From assembly GCF_000482485.1 (NCBI RefSeq), contig NZ_AXVK01000021.1:124001-188000 (forward strand): a DNA stretch of 64,000 nucleotides, in the 5' to 3' direction. Below the pieces are notes generated by a model. It was not told the origin of the DNA. It was given only the letters and a program-made list of their open reading frames with translations, and searched no databases. The DNA comes from Paucisalibacillus globulus DSM 18846 (GTDB lineage Bacteria > Bacillota > Bacilli > Bacillales > Amphibacillaceae). This document shows, piece after piece, positions 9,296 through 15,174 of the stretch (within the stretch, counting starts at the first letter, position 1; each line of letters starts with the position of its first letter). Position numbers and translations under genes: made by a program.

Positions 9296-10087
9296 ATGAC
9301 GGAATCCAAAGAATGGTTAGAACAAGAACTAGCAACCATACATAAATGGGAAAAGGACCAAAGTGATTTGTGGTTTTGGGAAAGGCTAGGTCGACTACCT
9401 TTTAAACTGTTAGATAAATTTACACCTGCTTTTATTCAAAAAAAGATGAGTGAGATGCTTGATGAAATGGGGAAATATATCCAATCAGGAGGCAGTTATT
9501 TAAGTTCAGTTTCCAAAGTAACCGAATATTATCCTGGTAAGAATGTGGAAACATTGGACGATGTGAGGCAATTATCTATTGTAGAAATGGACGAGACCTC
9601 AGAGAGTTTATCGAAAAATAGAAAGAGAATTGCTACTGCGCAGGGGGCCAGTACTGGAGTCGGTGGGATCTTCACTTTGGCCATTGATATCCCGTTACTG
9701 TTAGGGTTACAACTAAAAACCTTGCAGGATATTGCCATTTGCTACGGCTATGACCCAGGGGAACAAAAAGAGCGATTATTTATTGTAAAAGTATTGCAAT
9801 TTGTCTCTTCAGATTATGTTGGCAAACAGGCAATCTTGGCGACATTATCAAAGATTGATAATCCAGATGAGGATACGGAACGATTCGTCATGTCAGAACT
9901 TCAGGGGTGGAGAGAGGTGTTCTTTACCTTCCGTGATCAGTTTGGGTGGAAGAAGCTGTTTCAAATGATTCCGATTGCTGGGCTGTTAATTGGTGCTTTT
10001 ACAAATCGTTCTGCTGTTAAGGATATTGCTGAAGCGGGGAGAATGTTGTACCGGAAGCGGAAGATTAGTGAGAGGTTAACAAATTAA
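9296..10087 (+). CDS. EcsC family protein
   Basis: A 263-residue protein with the EcsC-family pattern: an amphipathic N-terminal half, the glycine-rich AQGASTGVGGIFTLAIDIPL segment and LLGLQLKTLQDIAICYGYDP. EcsC was named from the B. subtilis ecs operon, but its biochemical role is not settled. AAAGGAGC precedes the ATG by 8 nt. A strong terminator follows at 10140. Confidence 0.9.
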   Translation: MTESKEWLEQELATIHKWEKDQSDLWFWERLGRLPFKLLDKFTPAFIQKKMSEMLDEMGKYIQSGGSYLSSVSKVTEYYPGKNVETLDDVRQLSIVEMDETSESLSKNRKRIATAQGASTGVGGIFTLAIDIPLLLGLQLKTLQDIAICYGYDPGEQKERLFIVKVLQFVSSDYVGKQAILATLSKIDNPDEDTERFVMSELQGWREVFFTFRDQFGWKKLFQMIPIAGLLIGAFTNRSAVKDIAEAGRMLYRKRKISERLTN

Positions 10088-10139
10088 TTATCTAAATAGT
10101 TTACTTATCCTGTGTATATATTGAAATGTCAATCTGTTG

Positions 10140-10172
10140 GTCCCTTCTAGTTTTGGAAGGGATTTTTTTTGC
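10140..10172 (+). terminator. Rho-independent terminator after ecsC-like gene
   Basis: TCCCTTC pairs with GAAGGGA across an 8-nt loop and is followed by eight T residues. Confidence 0.85.
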
Positions 10173-10412
10173 AGATAATTAAAAGAAAAGCGTTAACCTT
10201 TCTAAGATTACCTCAACATTATGGAGTATTTATTGGAATAACCCTGATTGTTTGATTTATCTCCCATATCCTCGTACAATCGTAGCCCCCTCGAATTCCT
10301 TTCATTTTGGTACCCACAATAAGTCTACCCCGCAAATAAAGTTTTTCTTCACAAAGCATATATCTTCGCCTGCTTCTTTATCCTTTCCTTTTCTGAATAT
10401 CTAGCTGAAAAA

Positions 10413-10428
10413 GTTTCATATGCGAAAC
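10413..10428. promoter_or_regulatory. Operator-like palindrome, site 1
   Basis: GTTTC-ATATGC-GAAAC, the first of four GTTTC-N6-GAAAC palindromes in the lanthipeptide region. A TATAAA hexamer begins 26 nt downstream. It lies 640 nt ahead of the first peptide gene and just in front of a decayed coding stretch, so it may have served a gene that has been lost. Confidence 0.5.
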
Positions 10429-10548
10429 TAATAAACAGTTAACAGAAAAAATTTATAAAAAATTGTGATTTTATTATTTTGAAAAAAAGAGCTAGTAAAC
10501 AAGTGTTTAAAGTGTCTGTTGTCTTAAAAATAAATGGTTGTTAGTTAG

Positions 10549-10853
10549 CTATTGCAGAATGCCACATTGTACCAAAAAAATGATGAAACATTAGAAAATA
10601 GCATATACCCCTTTACACATAGAAAAAATGGAAAGGATCTTTGGGAAATTTCTCGAAAACGAGTGATTTACTTAATGTAGAAAGGGTAGAAAATTAATTA
10701 CAAAATGAAGGATATAAAGGTCCGATTCTCTTTAGACATGATGGAATAAATTGGGTCTATTCGGACATTTATCATCTAAAATTCTTTTTAAAGAACCGTG
10801 ATTTATTGAGCGTTTCTTATATGAAACATTTTTTAAGTTTTCATTTATCCTAG
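10549..10853 (+). pseudogene. Possible decayed gene upstream of the lanthipeptide array
   Basis: Two frames carry protein-like sequence that hand over to each other. First comes NATLYQKNDETLENSIYPF...NGKDLWEISRKRVIYLM, ending at TAG about 10680. Then LQNEGYKGPILFRHDG..WVYSDIYHLKFFLKN runs in the +1 frame to TAG 10851. Neither has a start or ribosome site. I do not recognise the protein; it could be a frameshifted relic. Operator site 2 lies within its distal part. The rest of 10173-11050 shows no gene. Confidence 0.3.
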
Positions 10854-10861
10854 CCTAAACT
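10812..10861 (+). promoter_or_regulatory. Operator site 2 and putative promoter of the left lanthipeptide operon
   Basis: The palindrome GTTTCTTATATGAAAC (10812-10827) is followed by ATTTTTTA and, 29 nt after the palindrome, the -10-like TAAACT (10856-10861). On the minus strand at 21420-21371 the palindrome and its next 8 nt are identical, and a TATAAT lies at the same distance. No good -35 box is visible in either. This fits a promoter that needs an activator bound to the palindrome. The leader to the first peptide gene is about 190 nt. Confidence 0.6.
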
Positions 10862-11050
10862 GTAACTAACAGCACAGGAGGCTGTAACAAACTTAACAAC
10901 CAGAAACTTTGAAAGCACAAAATTACAATCAAGCTGCTAAGTGATGAACATACTAAAGCTACATATCAAAGAAAAATGTCATTCGATGCTACTACTTAAA
11001 CTCAACAGCAATCATTTGATGATTACAAAAAAATTAAAGGAGGTGCTACT

Positions 11051-11149
11051 ATGAAAATTTTAGACTTGCAAAAATTAGATCCTAGCGAAATTGTTAATCC
11101 GAATGGACCGATTTTCACTTGGAAGTGTGCTGATGTACCTGAAAGGTAA
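11051..11149 (+). CDS. Class III lanthipeptide precursor, FTWKC type (left copy)
   Basis: A 32-codon gene behind AAAGGAGGTGCTACT. The product begins MKILDLQKLDP, containing the ILxLQ leader motif that class III LanKC enzymes recognise. It ends with the core NPNGPIFTWKC followed by ADVPER. Thr and Cys are three residues apart, enough for one methyllanthionine ring; there is no S-x2-S pair, so no labionin. Two nearly identical genes lie on the minus strand at 20937 and 21097. The role could be a peptide product or a signal for the Rgg-like regulators; which is unknown. Confidence 0.75.
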   Translation: MKILDLQKLDPSEIVNPNGPIFTWKCADVPER

Positions 11150-11259
11150 TACAACAAAATTTTGCTTATTATTTTTTTCTGAAAATTTATAATGACGAAA
11201 CTTTGACTTAGTAAAGATTAAAAGCTGCAAATTAGTAAATATGAAAGGTGGTGAAACAA

Positions 11260-11370
11260 ATGAATTCCGTACTTAACTTACAAGGTGTAAATCAAACAAT
11301 GGTAGATCCAGCGGGTATTATCATAAATAGTCTTTTAAGCTGGGGATGTGACCCTCGACAAGTTCGATAA
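11260..11370 (+). CDS. Labionin-type lanthipeptide precursor 1
   Basis: 36 residues, first of eleven tandem precursor genes. The leader starts MNSVLNLQGVNQT (V-L-x-L-Q recognition motif). The core contains NSLLSWGCDP and ends RQVR. S-x2-S-x2-C fits the Ser/Ser/Cys spacing from which LanKC enzymes form labionin or lanthionine. AAAGGTGG precedes the ATG. Copies 1 and 2 share Trp in the ring and the DPR tail, unlike copies 3-11, so they form a subgroup. Confidence 0.85.
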   Translation: MNSVLNLQGVNQTMVDPAGIIINSLLSWGCDPRQVR

Positions 11371-11473
11371 AAGACTTTTAACTCAAGTTTTTCGATTAAG
11401 ACATAAAAAATATATCTTGACTCATTGAAGAGAAAAGCTGCAAATTAGTAACCCATGAAAGGTGGTGGAATAA

Positions 11474-11587
11474 ATGAATTCTGTACTTAACTTACAAGGT
11501 GTAGATCAAACAGTGGTAGATCCAGCGGGTATTGTCATAAATAGTCTTTTAAGCTGGGGATGTGATCCTCGAGAAGTTGTTCGATAA
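11474..11587 (+). CDS. Labionin-type lanthipeptide precursor 2
   Basis: 37 residues, differing from copy 1 at N11D, M14V, I21V and Q34E, with one extra Val before the final Arg (EVVR). The leader motif is VLNLQ and the core SLLSWGCDP. The region between copies 1 and 2 repeats closely before copy 3, so the genes arose by tandem duplication. Confidence 0.85.
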   Translation: MNSVLNLQGVDQTVVDPAGIVINSLLSWGCDPREVVR

Positions 11588-11688
11588 GAGACTTTTAACT
11601 AAAGTATCGTTTAAGGCATAAATAATATATCTTGACTCATTGTAGGGAAAAGCAGCAATTTAGTAATCCATGAAAGGTGGTGGGACAA

Positions 11689-11799
11689 ATGACTTCAGTA
11701 CTTAACTTACAAGATGTGGATCAAACAGTAGTTGAACCAACAGGTGGTTTTAATAGCTTGCTAAGCCTAGGTTGTGGTGGGGATACCCAAATTCGCTAA
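11689..11799 (+). CDS. Labionin-type lanthipeptide precursor 3
   Basis: 36 residues. It starts MTSVLNLQDVDQT instead of MNS, and the core is GGFNSLLSLGCGGDTQIR. The ring Trp of copies 1-2 is replaced by Leu and the tail by GGDTQIR. Its nucleotide sequence is identical to copy 4, including the following spacer. Confidence 0.85.
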   Translation: MTSVLNLQDVDQTVVEPTGGFNSLLSLGCGGDTQIR

Positions 11800-11877
11800 T
11801 TGTCTATTACACAATGAAAGATAATTAAGTTCATAGAACGAGCTACCAGTAAAAAAACATAGAAAGGAGGAAAACAA

Positions 11878-11988
11878 ATGACTTCAGTACTTAACTTACA
11901 AGATGTGGATCAAACAGTAGTTGAACCAACAGGTGGTTTTAATAGCTTGCTAAGCCTAGGTTGTGGTGGGGATACCCAAATTCGCTAA
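11878..11988 (+). CDS. Labionin-type lanthipeptide precursor 4
   Basis: Encodes exactly the same peptide as copy 3, with identical codons. The ribosome site is AAAGGAGG. The perfect identity of gene plus spacer shows a recent 189-bp tandem duplication, which would raise the dose of this core. Confidence 0.85.
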   Translation: MTSVLNLQDVDQTVVEPTGGFNSLLSLGCGGDTQIR

Positions 11989-12066
11989 TTGTCTATTACA
12001 CAATGAAAGATAATTAAGTTCATAGAACGAGCTACCAGTAAAAAAACATAGAAAGGAGGAAAACAA

Positions 12067-12177
12067 ATGACTTCAGTACTTAACTTACAAGATGTGGATC
12101 AAACAGTAGTTGAACCAACAGGAACATTTAATAGTCTACTAAGCCTGGGTTGTGGTGGGGATAGCCAAATTCGCTAA
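12067..12177 (+). CDS. Labionin-type lanthipeptide precursor 5
   Basis: 36 residues. The leader is as in copies 3 and 4, but the core begins GTFNSLLSLGC and the tail is GGDSQIR. The Gly-to-Thr change before Phe adds one more dehydratable residue just ahead of the ring. Confidence 0.85.
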   Translation: MTSVLNLQDVDQTVVEPTGTFNSLLSLGCGGDSQIR

Positions 12178-12240
12178 TAGTGAATTATATGATAGCGGGT
12201 ATGATTTCCAAAAAAATAAACAAAGAAAGGAGGAAAACAA

Positions 12241-12351
12241 ATGACTTCAGTACTTAAATTACAAGATGTGGATCAAACAGTGGTTGAGCCAACAGGAGGT
12301 TTTAATAGTTTACTAAGCCTAGGTTGTGGTGGGGATAGCCAAGTTCGCTAA
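12241..12351 (+). CDS. Labionin-type lanthipeptide precursor 6
   Basis: 36 residues. The leader reads VLKLQ (Asn to Lys), the core GGFNSLLSLGC and the tail GGDSQVR. Its nucleotide sequence is identical to copy 7. Confidence 0.85.
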   Translation: MTSVLKLQDVDQTVVEPTGGFNSLLSLGCGGDSQVR

Positions 12352-12414
12352 TAGTGTATTAAGTGATAGAGGGTATGATTTTCAGAGAAATTAACATAGA
12401 AAGGAGGAAAACAA

Positions 12415-12525
12415 ATGACTTCAGTACTTAAATTACAAGATGTGGATCAAACAGTGGTTGAGCCAACAGGAGGTTTTAATAGTTTACTAAGCCTAGGTTG
12501 TGGTGGGGATAGCCAAGTTCGCTAA
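12415..12525 (+). CDS. Labionin-type lanthipeptide precursor 7
   Basis: Same peptide and same codons as copy 6. The spacers after copies 6 and 7 differ at one base only (GGAAAAC versus GGAGAAC), marking a second recent tandem duplication with a 174-bp unit. Confidence 0.85.
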   Translation: MTSVLKLQDVDQTVVEPTGGFNSLLSLGCGGDSQVR

Positions 12526-12588
12526 TAGTGTATTAAGTGATAGAGGGTATGATTTTCAGAGAAATTAACATAGAAAGGAGGAGAACAA

Positions 12589-12699
12589 ATGACTTCAGTA
12601 CTTAATTTACAAGGTGTAGATCAAACAGTGGTTGAACCAACAGGAACATTTAATAGTTTACTAAGCCTAGGTTGTGGCGGAGATAGCCAAATTCGCTAA
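12589..12699 (+). CDS. Labionin-type lanthipeptide precursor 8
   Basis: 36 residues. The leader is VLNLQGVDQT, the core GTFNSLLSLGC and the tail GGDSQIR. The mature part matches copy 5, while the leader has Gly in place of Asp at position 9. Confidence 0.85.
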   Translation: MTSVLNLQGVDQTVVEPTGTFNSLLSLGCGGDSQIR

Positions 12700-12770
12700 T
12701 AGTGAATTAATCAATAGGGGATATGAATTCCCCAAAAAAATAAGTGGAAACATAGAAAGGTGGAGAACAG

Positions 12771-12881
12771 ATGACTTCAGTACTTAATTTACAAGATGTA
12801 GATCAAACAGTGGTAGAACCAACAGGTGGTTTTAATAGTTTGCTAAGCCTAGGTTGTGGTGGCGATAGCCAAATTCGCTAA
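12771..12881 (+). CDS. Labionin-type lanthipeptide precursor 9
   Basis: 36 residues. The leader is VLNLQDVDQT, the core GGFNSLLSLGC and the tail GGDSQIR. The ribosome site is AAAGGTGG, as in copies 1-3, rather than AAAGGAGG. Confidence 0.85.
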   Translation: MTSVLNLQDVDQTVVEPTGGFNSLLSLGCGGDSQIR

Positions 12882-12944
12882 TAGTGAATTAAACGATAGA
12901 GGGTATGATTTTTAGGGAATTTTACATAGAAAGGAGGAGAACAA

Positions 12945-13055
12945 ATGACTTCAGTACTTAATTTACAAGGTGTAGATGAAACAGTAGTTGAACCAACAGG
13001 AACATTTAATAGTTTACTAAGCCTAGGTTGTGGTGGAGATAACCAAATTCGCTAG
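12945..13055 (+). CDS. Labionin-type lanthipeptide precursor 10
   Basis: 36 residues. The leader VLNLQGVDET has Glu for Gln, the core is GTFNSLLSLGC and the tail GGDNQIR, so the tail Ser/Thr is replaced by Asn and only the ring residues and the Thr remain modifiable. Confidence 0.85.
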   Translation: MTSVLNLQGVDETVVEPTGTFNSLLSLGCGGDNQIR

Positions 13056-13112
13056 TTGTCTATTAAGCGAAAAGGAATATAGTTTCGGAGAATTTTAGAA
13101 AGGAGGAAACAA

Positions 13113-13223
13113 ATGACTTCCGTACTGAATTTACAAGATGTAGACCAAACAGTAGTTGAGCCAACAGGAACATTTAATAGTTTATGGAGCCTAGGTTGTG
13201 GTGGAAATAGCGAAGTGCGCTAG
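13113..13223 (+). CDS. Labionin-type lanthipeptide precursor 11
   Basis: 36 residues, last of the array and the most diverged: core GTFNSLWSLGC with Trp inside the first ring (S-L-W-S) and tail GGNSEVR. The leader VLNLQDVDQT is unchanged. Conserved Ser, Ser and Cys spacing in all eleven copies shows selection on the ring residues while neighbours vary. Confidence 0.85.
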   Translation: MTSVLNLQDVDQTVVEPTGTFNSLWSLGCGGNSEVR

Positions 13224-13400
13224 TTGGAACTTAGCCTGATGATCAAGTAAATTACTTCTAAGTATAATTCAAAAAAAGATAGGAACTTGAGAGTGGGAAT
13301 ACTATGAATCCTGATCAACTAATCAACATGAAATTTTGATTCAGAGATTGCCACTCTATATTTTCCTTTCTTATTATCCATATTTAGATATATTTTATTA

Positions 13401-13415
13401 GGTATACACGATACC
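13401..13415. promoter_or_regulatory. 15-bp palindrome before the exporter gene
   Basis: GGTAT-ACACG-ATACC lies 15 nt before the exporter ATG. It could be a small hairpin or operator; it differs from the GTTTC-N6-GAAAC sites. The rest of 13224-13429 holds only a weak AGAGTGG/CCACTCT inverted repeat. Confidence 0.3.
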
Positions 13416-13429
13416 GAAAGGAGGATTTC

Positions 13430-15172
13430 ATGGCCAAGTATTTTTTAAAACATAAGATTTTGTTATCTACAAGTATATTGTTTAAATTAGTATTTTCTTT
13501 AATGCAAGTTTACATTGCAATTGTTTTGCAAGAATTAACGGATTATATTGTTAATCAGGATATGGAAGGGTTTAAGAGTTACTTGATTATGGCGAGTTTA
13601 TATTTTTCGACCTTCGGAATTGTTGTATACCTTAATCATGTAACAATAGCATATTTTATTAAACGAACGATAGCCGATTATAAGAATGATGTGTTTAACG
13701 GAATCCTATCAAAGGACTACGAAAATTATTATGTTCTTAACAATGGCGAATACATATCTAATTTAACAAATGATATTAATATTATTGAAAGTAACTATAT
13801 GATGTCCATCTTGCAACTTATTGGTGACGTCGCTATCTTTATCTTAACTGTCATTGTGTTACTATACATTAATCCATATGTCACGATTACACTGTTAGTC
13901 TCTGGGATTTTATTATTTTTAATACCAACTATCTTTGGAAAACCGCTTCGTAAACGACAGAATATGGTATCGGAGAAGTTCTCAAATTATACATCATTAT
14001 TAAAAAATCTACTAAGTGGCTTTTCTACCATTAAGTCATACAATTTGGAAAGTAAGTCCTACAGGGAGTTTGAGGAAATAAATACTACACTTGAGGATGT
14101 CAAACTTAAATCACTTCGACTTCAATCTATCTTTTATGGGGTTTCCATGACTTTAGGTATATTGACACTAGTGATAGGAATAATTATTTCGGGTTATTTC
14201 GTTATTATTGGTACTTTAACTGCTGGAAGCTTAGTAGCTGTAATTCACCTAAGCAATAATGTGACCAATCCAATTCAATCGATTGTTGCTAGAATTACGC
14301 AAATAAAAAGCTCAAAAGAAATTAACAAAAAGCTTAGTAAACTGATGGCTAATACAAATGGTGATGACATAGAATTAGAGGAATATGAATCTGAAAAGTG
14401 CCTTCAAACCGCAATAGCTTACCACAATGTCTCTTTTTCATATGATGGAAAAAGGGATACGATAAGTGACTTCTCCTATCAATTCAAAAAGGGTAGAAAG
14501 TACGCCATTGTAGGGAAAAGTGGTTCTGGAAAATCCACCCTCTTTAAACTATTGGTAGGATTTCTAAAAAAATATTCTGGAAGTATTCATGTTGATAAAA
14601 AAGAGATTAAAGGATTAGATTCAAGCCTTGTCTGTAGGGACATAGCGATGGTCGAACAAGATGTGTTTATGTTTAACAAAAGTATAAAAGAAAATATTAT
14701 ATTGGATCATCCTTTTGACGAAAAACATTTTCATTATGTATTAAAAGTAACTGGTTTAGATGGAGTTATATGTGGATTCCAGCAGGGAGTGGAAACCATC
14801 CTTCAAGAGGAATCAAAAAATATATCTGGCGGCCAGAAACAGCGGATAGGAATTGCAAGAGCATTATACCAAAGAAAAAATGTTCTATTACTTGATGAGG
14901 GTGCTTCCGCTTTAGATTCTGAAAGCTCCCTAAGATTACAGGAAGACCTGTTAACAAACAAGGAACTAACCATAATTAGTATCACACATGGGTTAAATGA
15001 AAGACTCTTATCCTATTATGATGAAATCCTTGTAATAGAAGATGGAAGACTGATTGAATCAGGGGATTTTCATTCCTTGATATTAAGAAAATCTTACTTT
15101 TACGAGTTATTTACAAAAGACAAAGAGACTGTTTCATTCAATAATTTAACTATAAATTTAGGTGGTGCTTAA
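13430..15172 (+). CDS. ABC transporter, exporter of the lanthipeptide array
   Basis: The 580-residue protein fuses a six-helix type 1 exporter membrane domain (about 1-320) with an ATPase domain. It has Walker A GKSGSGKST (about 362-370), signature ISGGQKQR (about 465), Walker B VLLLDEGASALD and an H-loop THGL. It lacks an N-terminal C39 peptidase, so it can export but not cut the double-glycine type of leader. AAAGGAGG precedes the ATG. It ends 2 nt before the synthetase start, so the two are co-translated. It is the likely LanT for the precursors just upstream. Confidence 0.85.
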   Translation: MAKYFLKHKILLSTSILFKLVFSLMQVYIAIVLQELTDYIVNQDMEGFKSYLIMASLYFSTFGIVVYLNHVTIAYFIKRTIADYKNDVFNGILSKDYENYYVLNNGEYISNLTNDINIIESNYMMSILQLIGDVAIFILTVIVLLYINPYVTITLLVSGILLFLIPTIFGKPLRKRQNMVSEKFSNYTSLLKNLLSGFSTIKSYNLESKSYREFEEINTTLEDVKLKSLRLQSIFYGVSMTLGILTLVIGIIISGYFVIIGTLTAGSLVAVIHLSNNVTNPIQSIVARITQIKSSKEINKKLSKLMANTNGDDIELEEYESEKCLQTAIAYHNVSFSYDGKRDTISDFSYQFKKGRKYAIVGKSGSGKSTLFKLLVGFLKKYSGSIHVDKKEIKGLDSSLVCRDIAMVEQDVFMFNKSIKENIILDHPFDEKHFHYVLKVTGLDGVICGFQQGVETILQEESKNISGGQKQRIGIARALYQRKNVLLLDEGASALDSESSLRLQEDLLTNKELTIISITHGLNERLLSYYDEILVIEDGRLIESGDFHSLILRKSYFYELFTKDKETVSFNNLTINLGGA

Positions 15173-15174
15173 TT

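Larger units (their letters stand above)
11689..12066 (+). repeat. Perfect 189-bp tandem duplication of a precursor unit
   Basis: Gene plus spacer 11689-11877 is identical to 11878-12066, and identity continues into copy 5 until the GGT/GGA difference. It arose by unequal exchange or slippage within the array. Confidence 0.85.
12241..12588 (+). repeat. Near-perfect 174-bp tandem duplication of a precursor unit
   Basis: Gene plus spacer 12241-12414 and 12415-12588 differ at a single base in the ribosome-site region. This is independent of the 189-bp duplication because the spacer sequence differs. Confidence 0.85.

Noticed and set aside
11689-13223. Regularly spaced near-identical repeats that could suggest a CRISPR array
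   Set aside because: The repeat unit is a whole gene with start, stop and ribosome site (168-189 bp), and the spacers are similar to each other; no short repeats with unique spacers.
13304-13339. 11-codon frame after the last array precursor
   Set aside because: Weak ribosome site, no leader motif, no Ser or Cys; probably chance.
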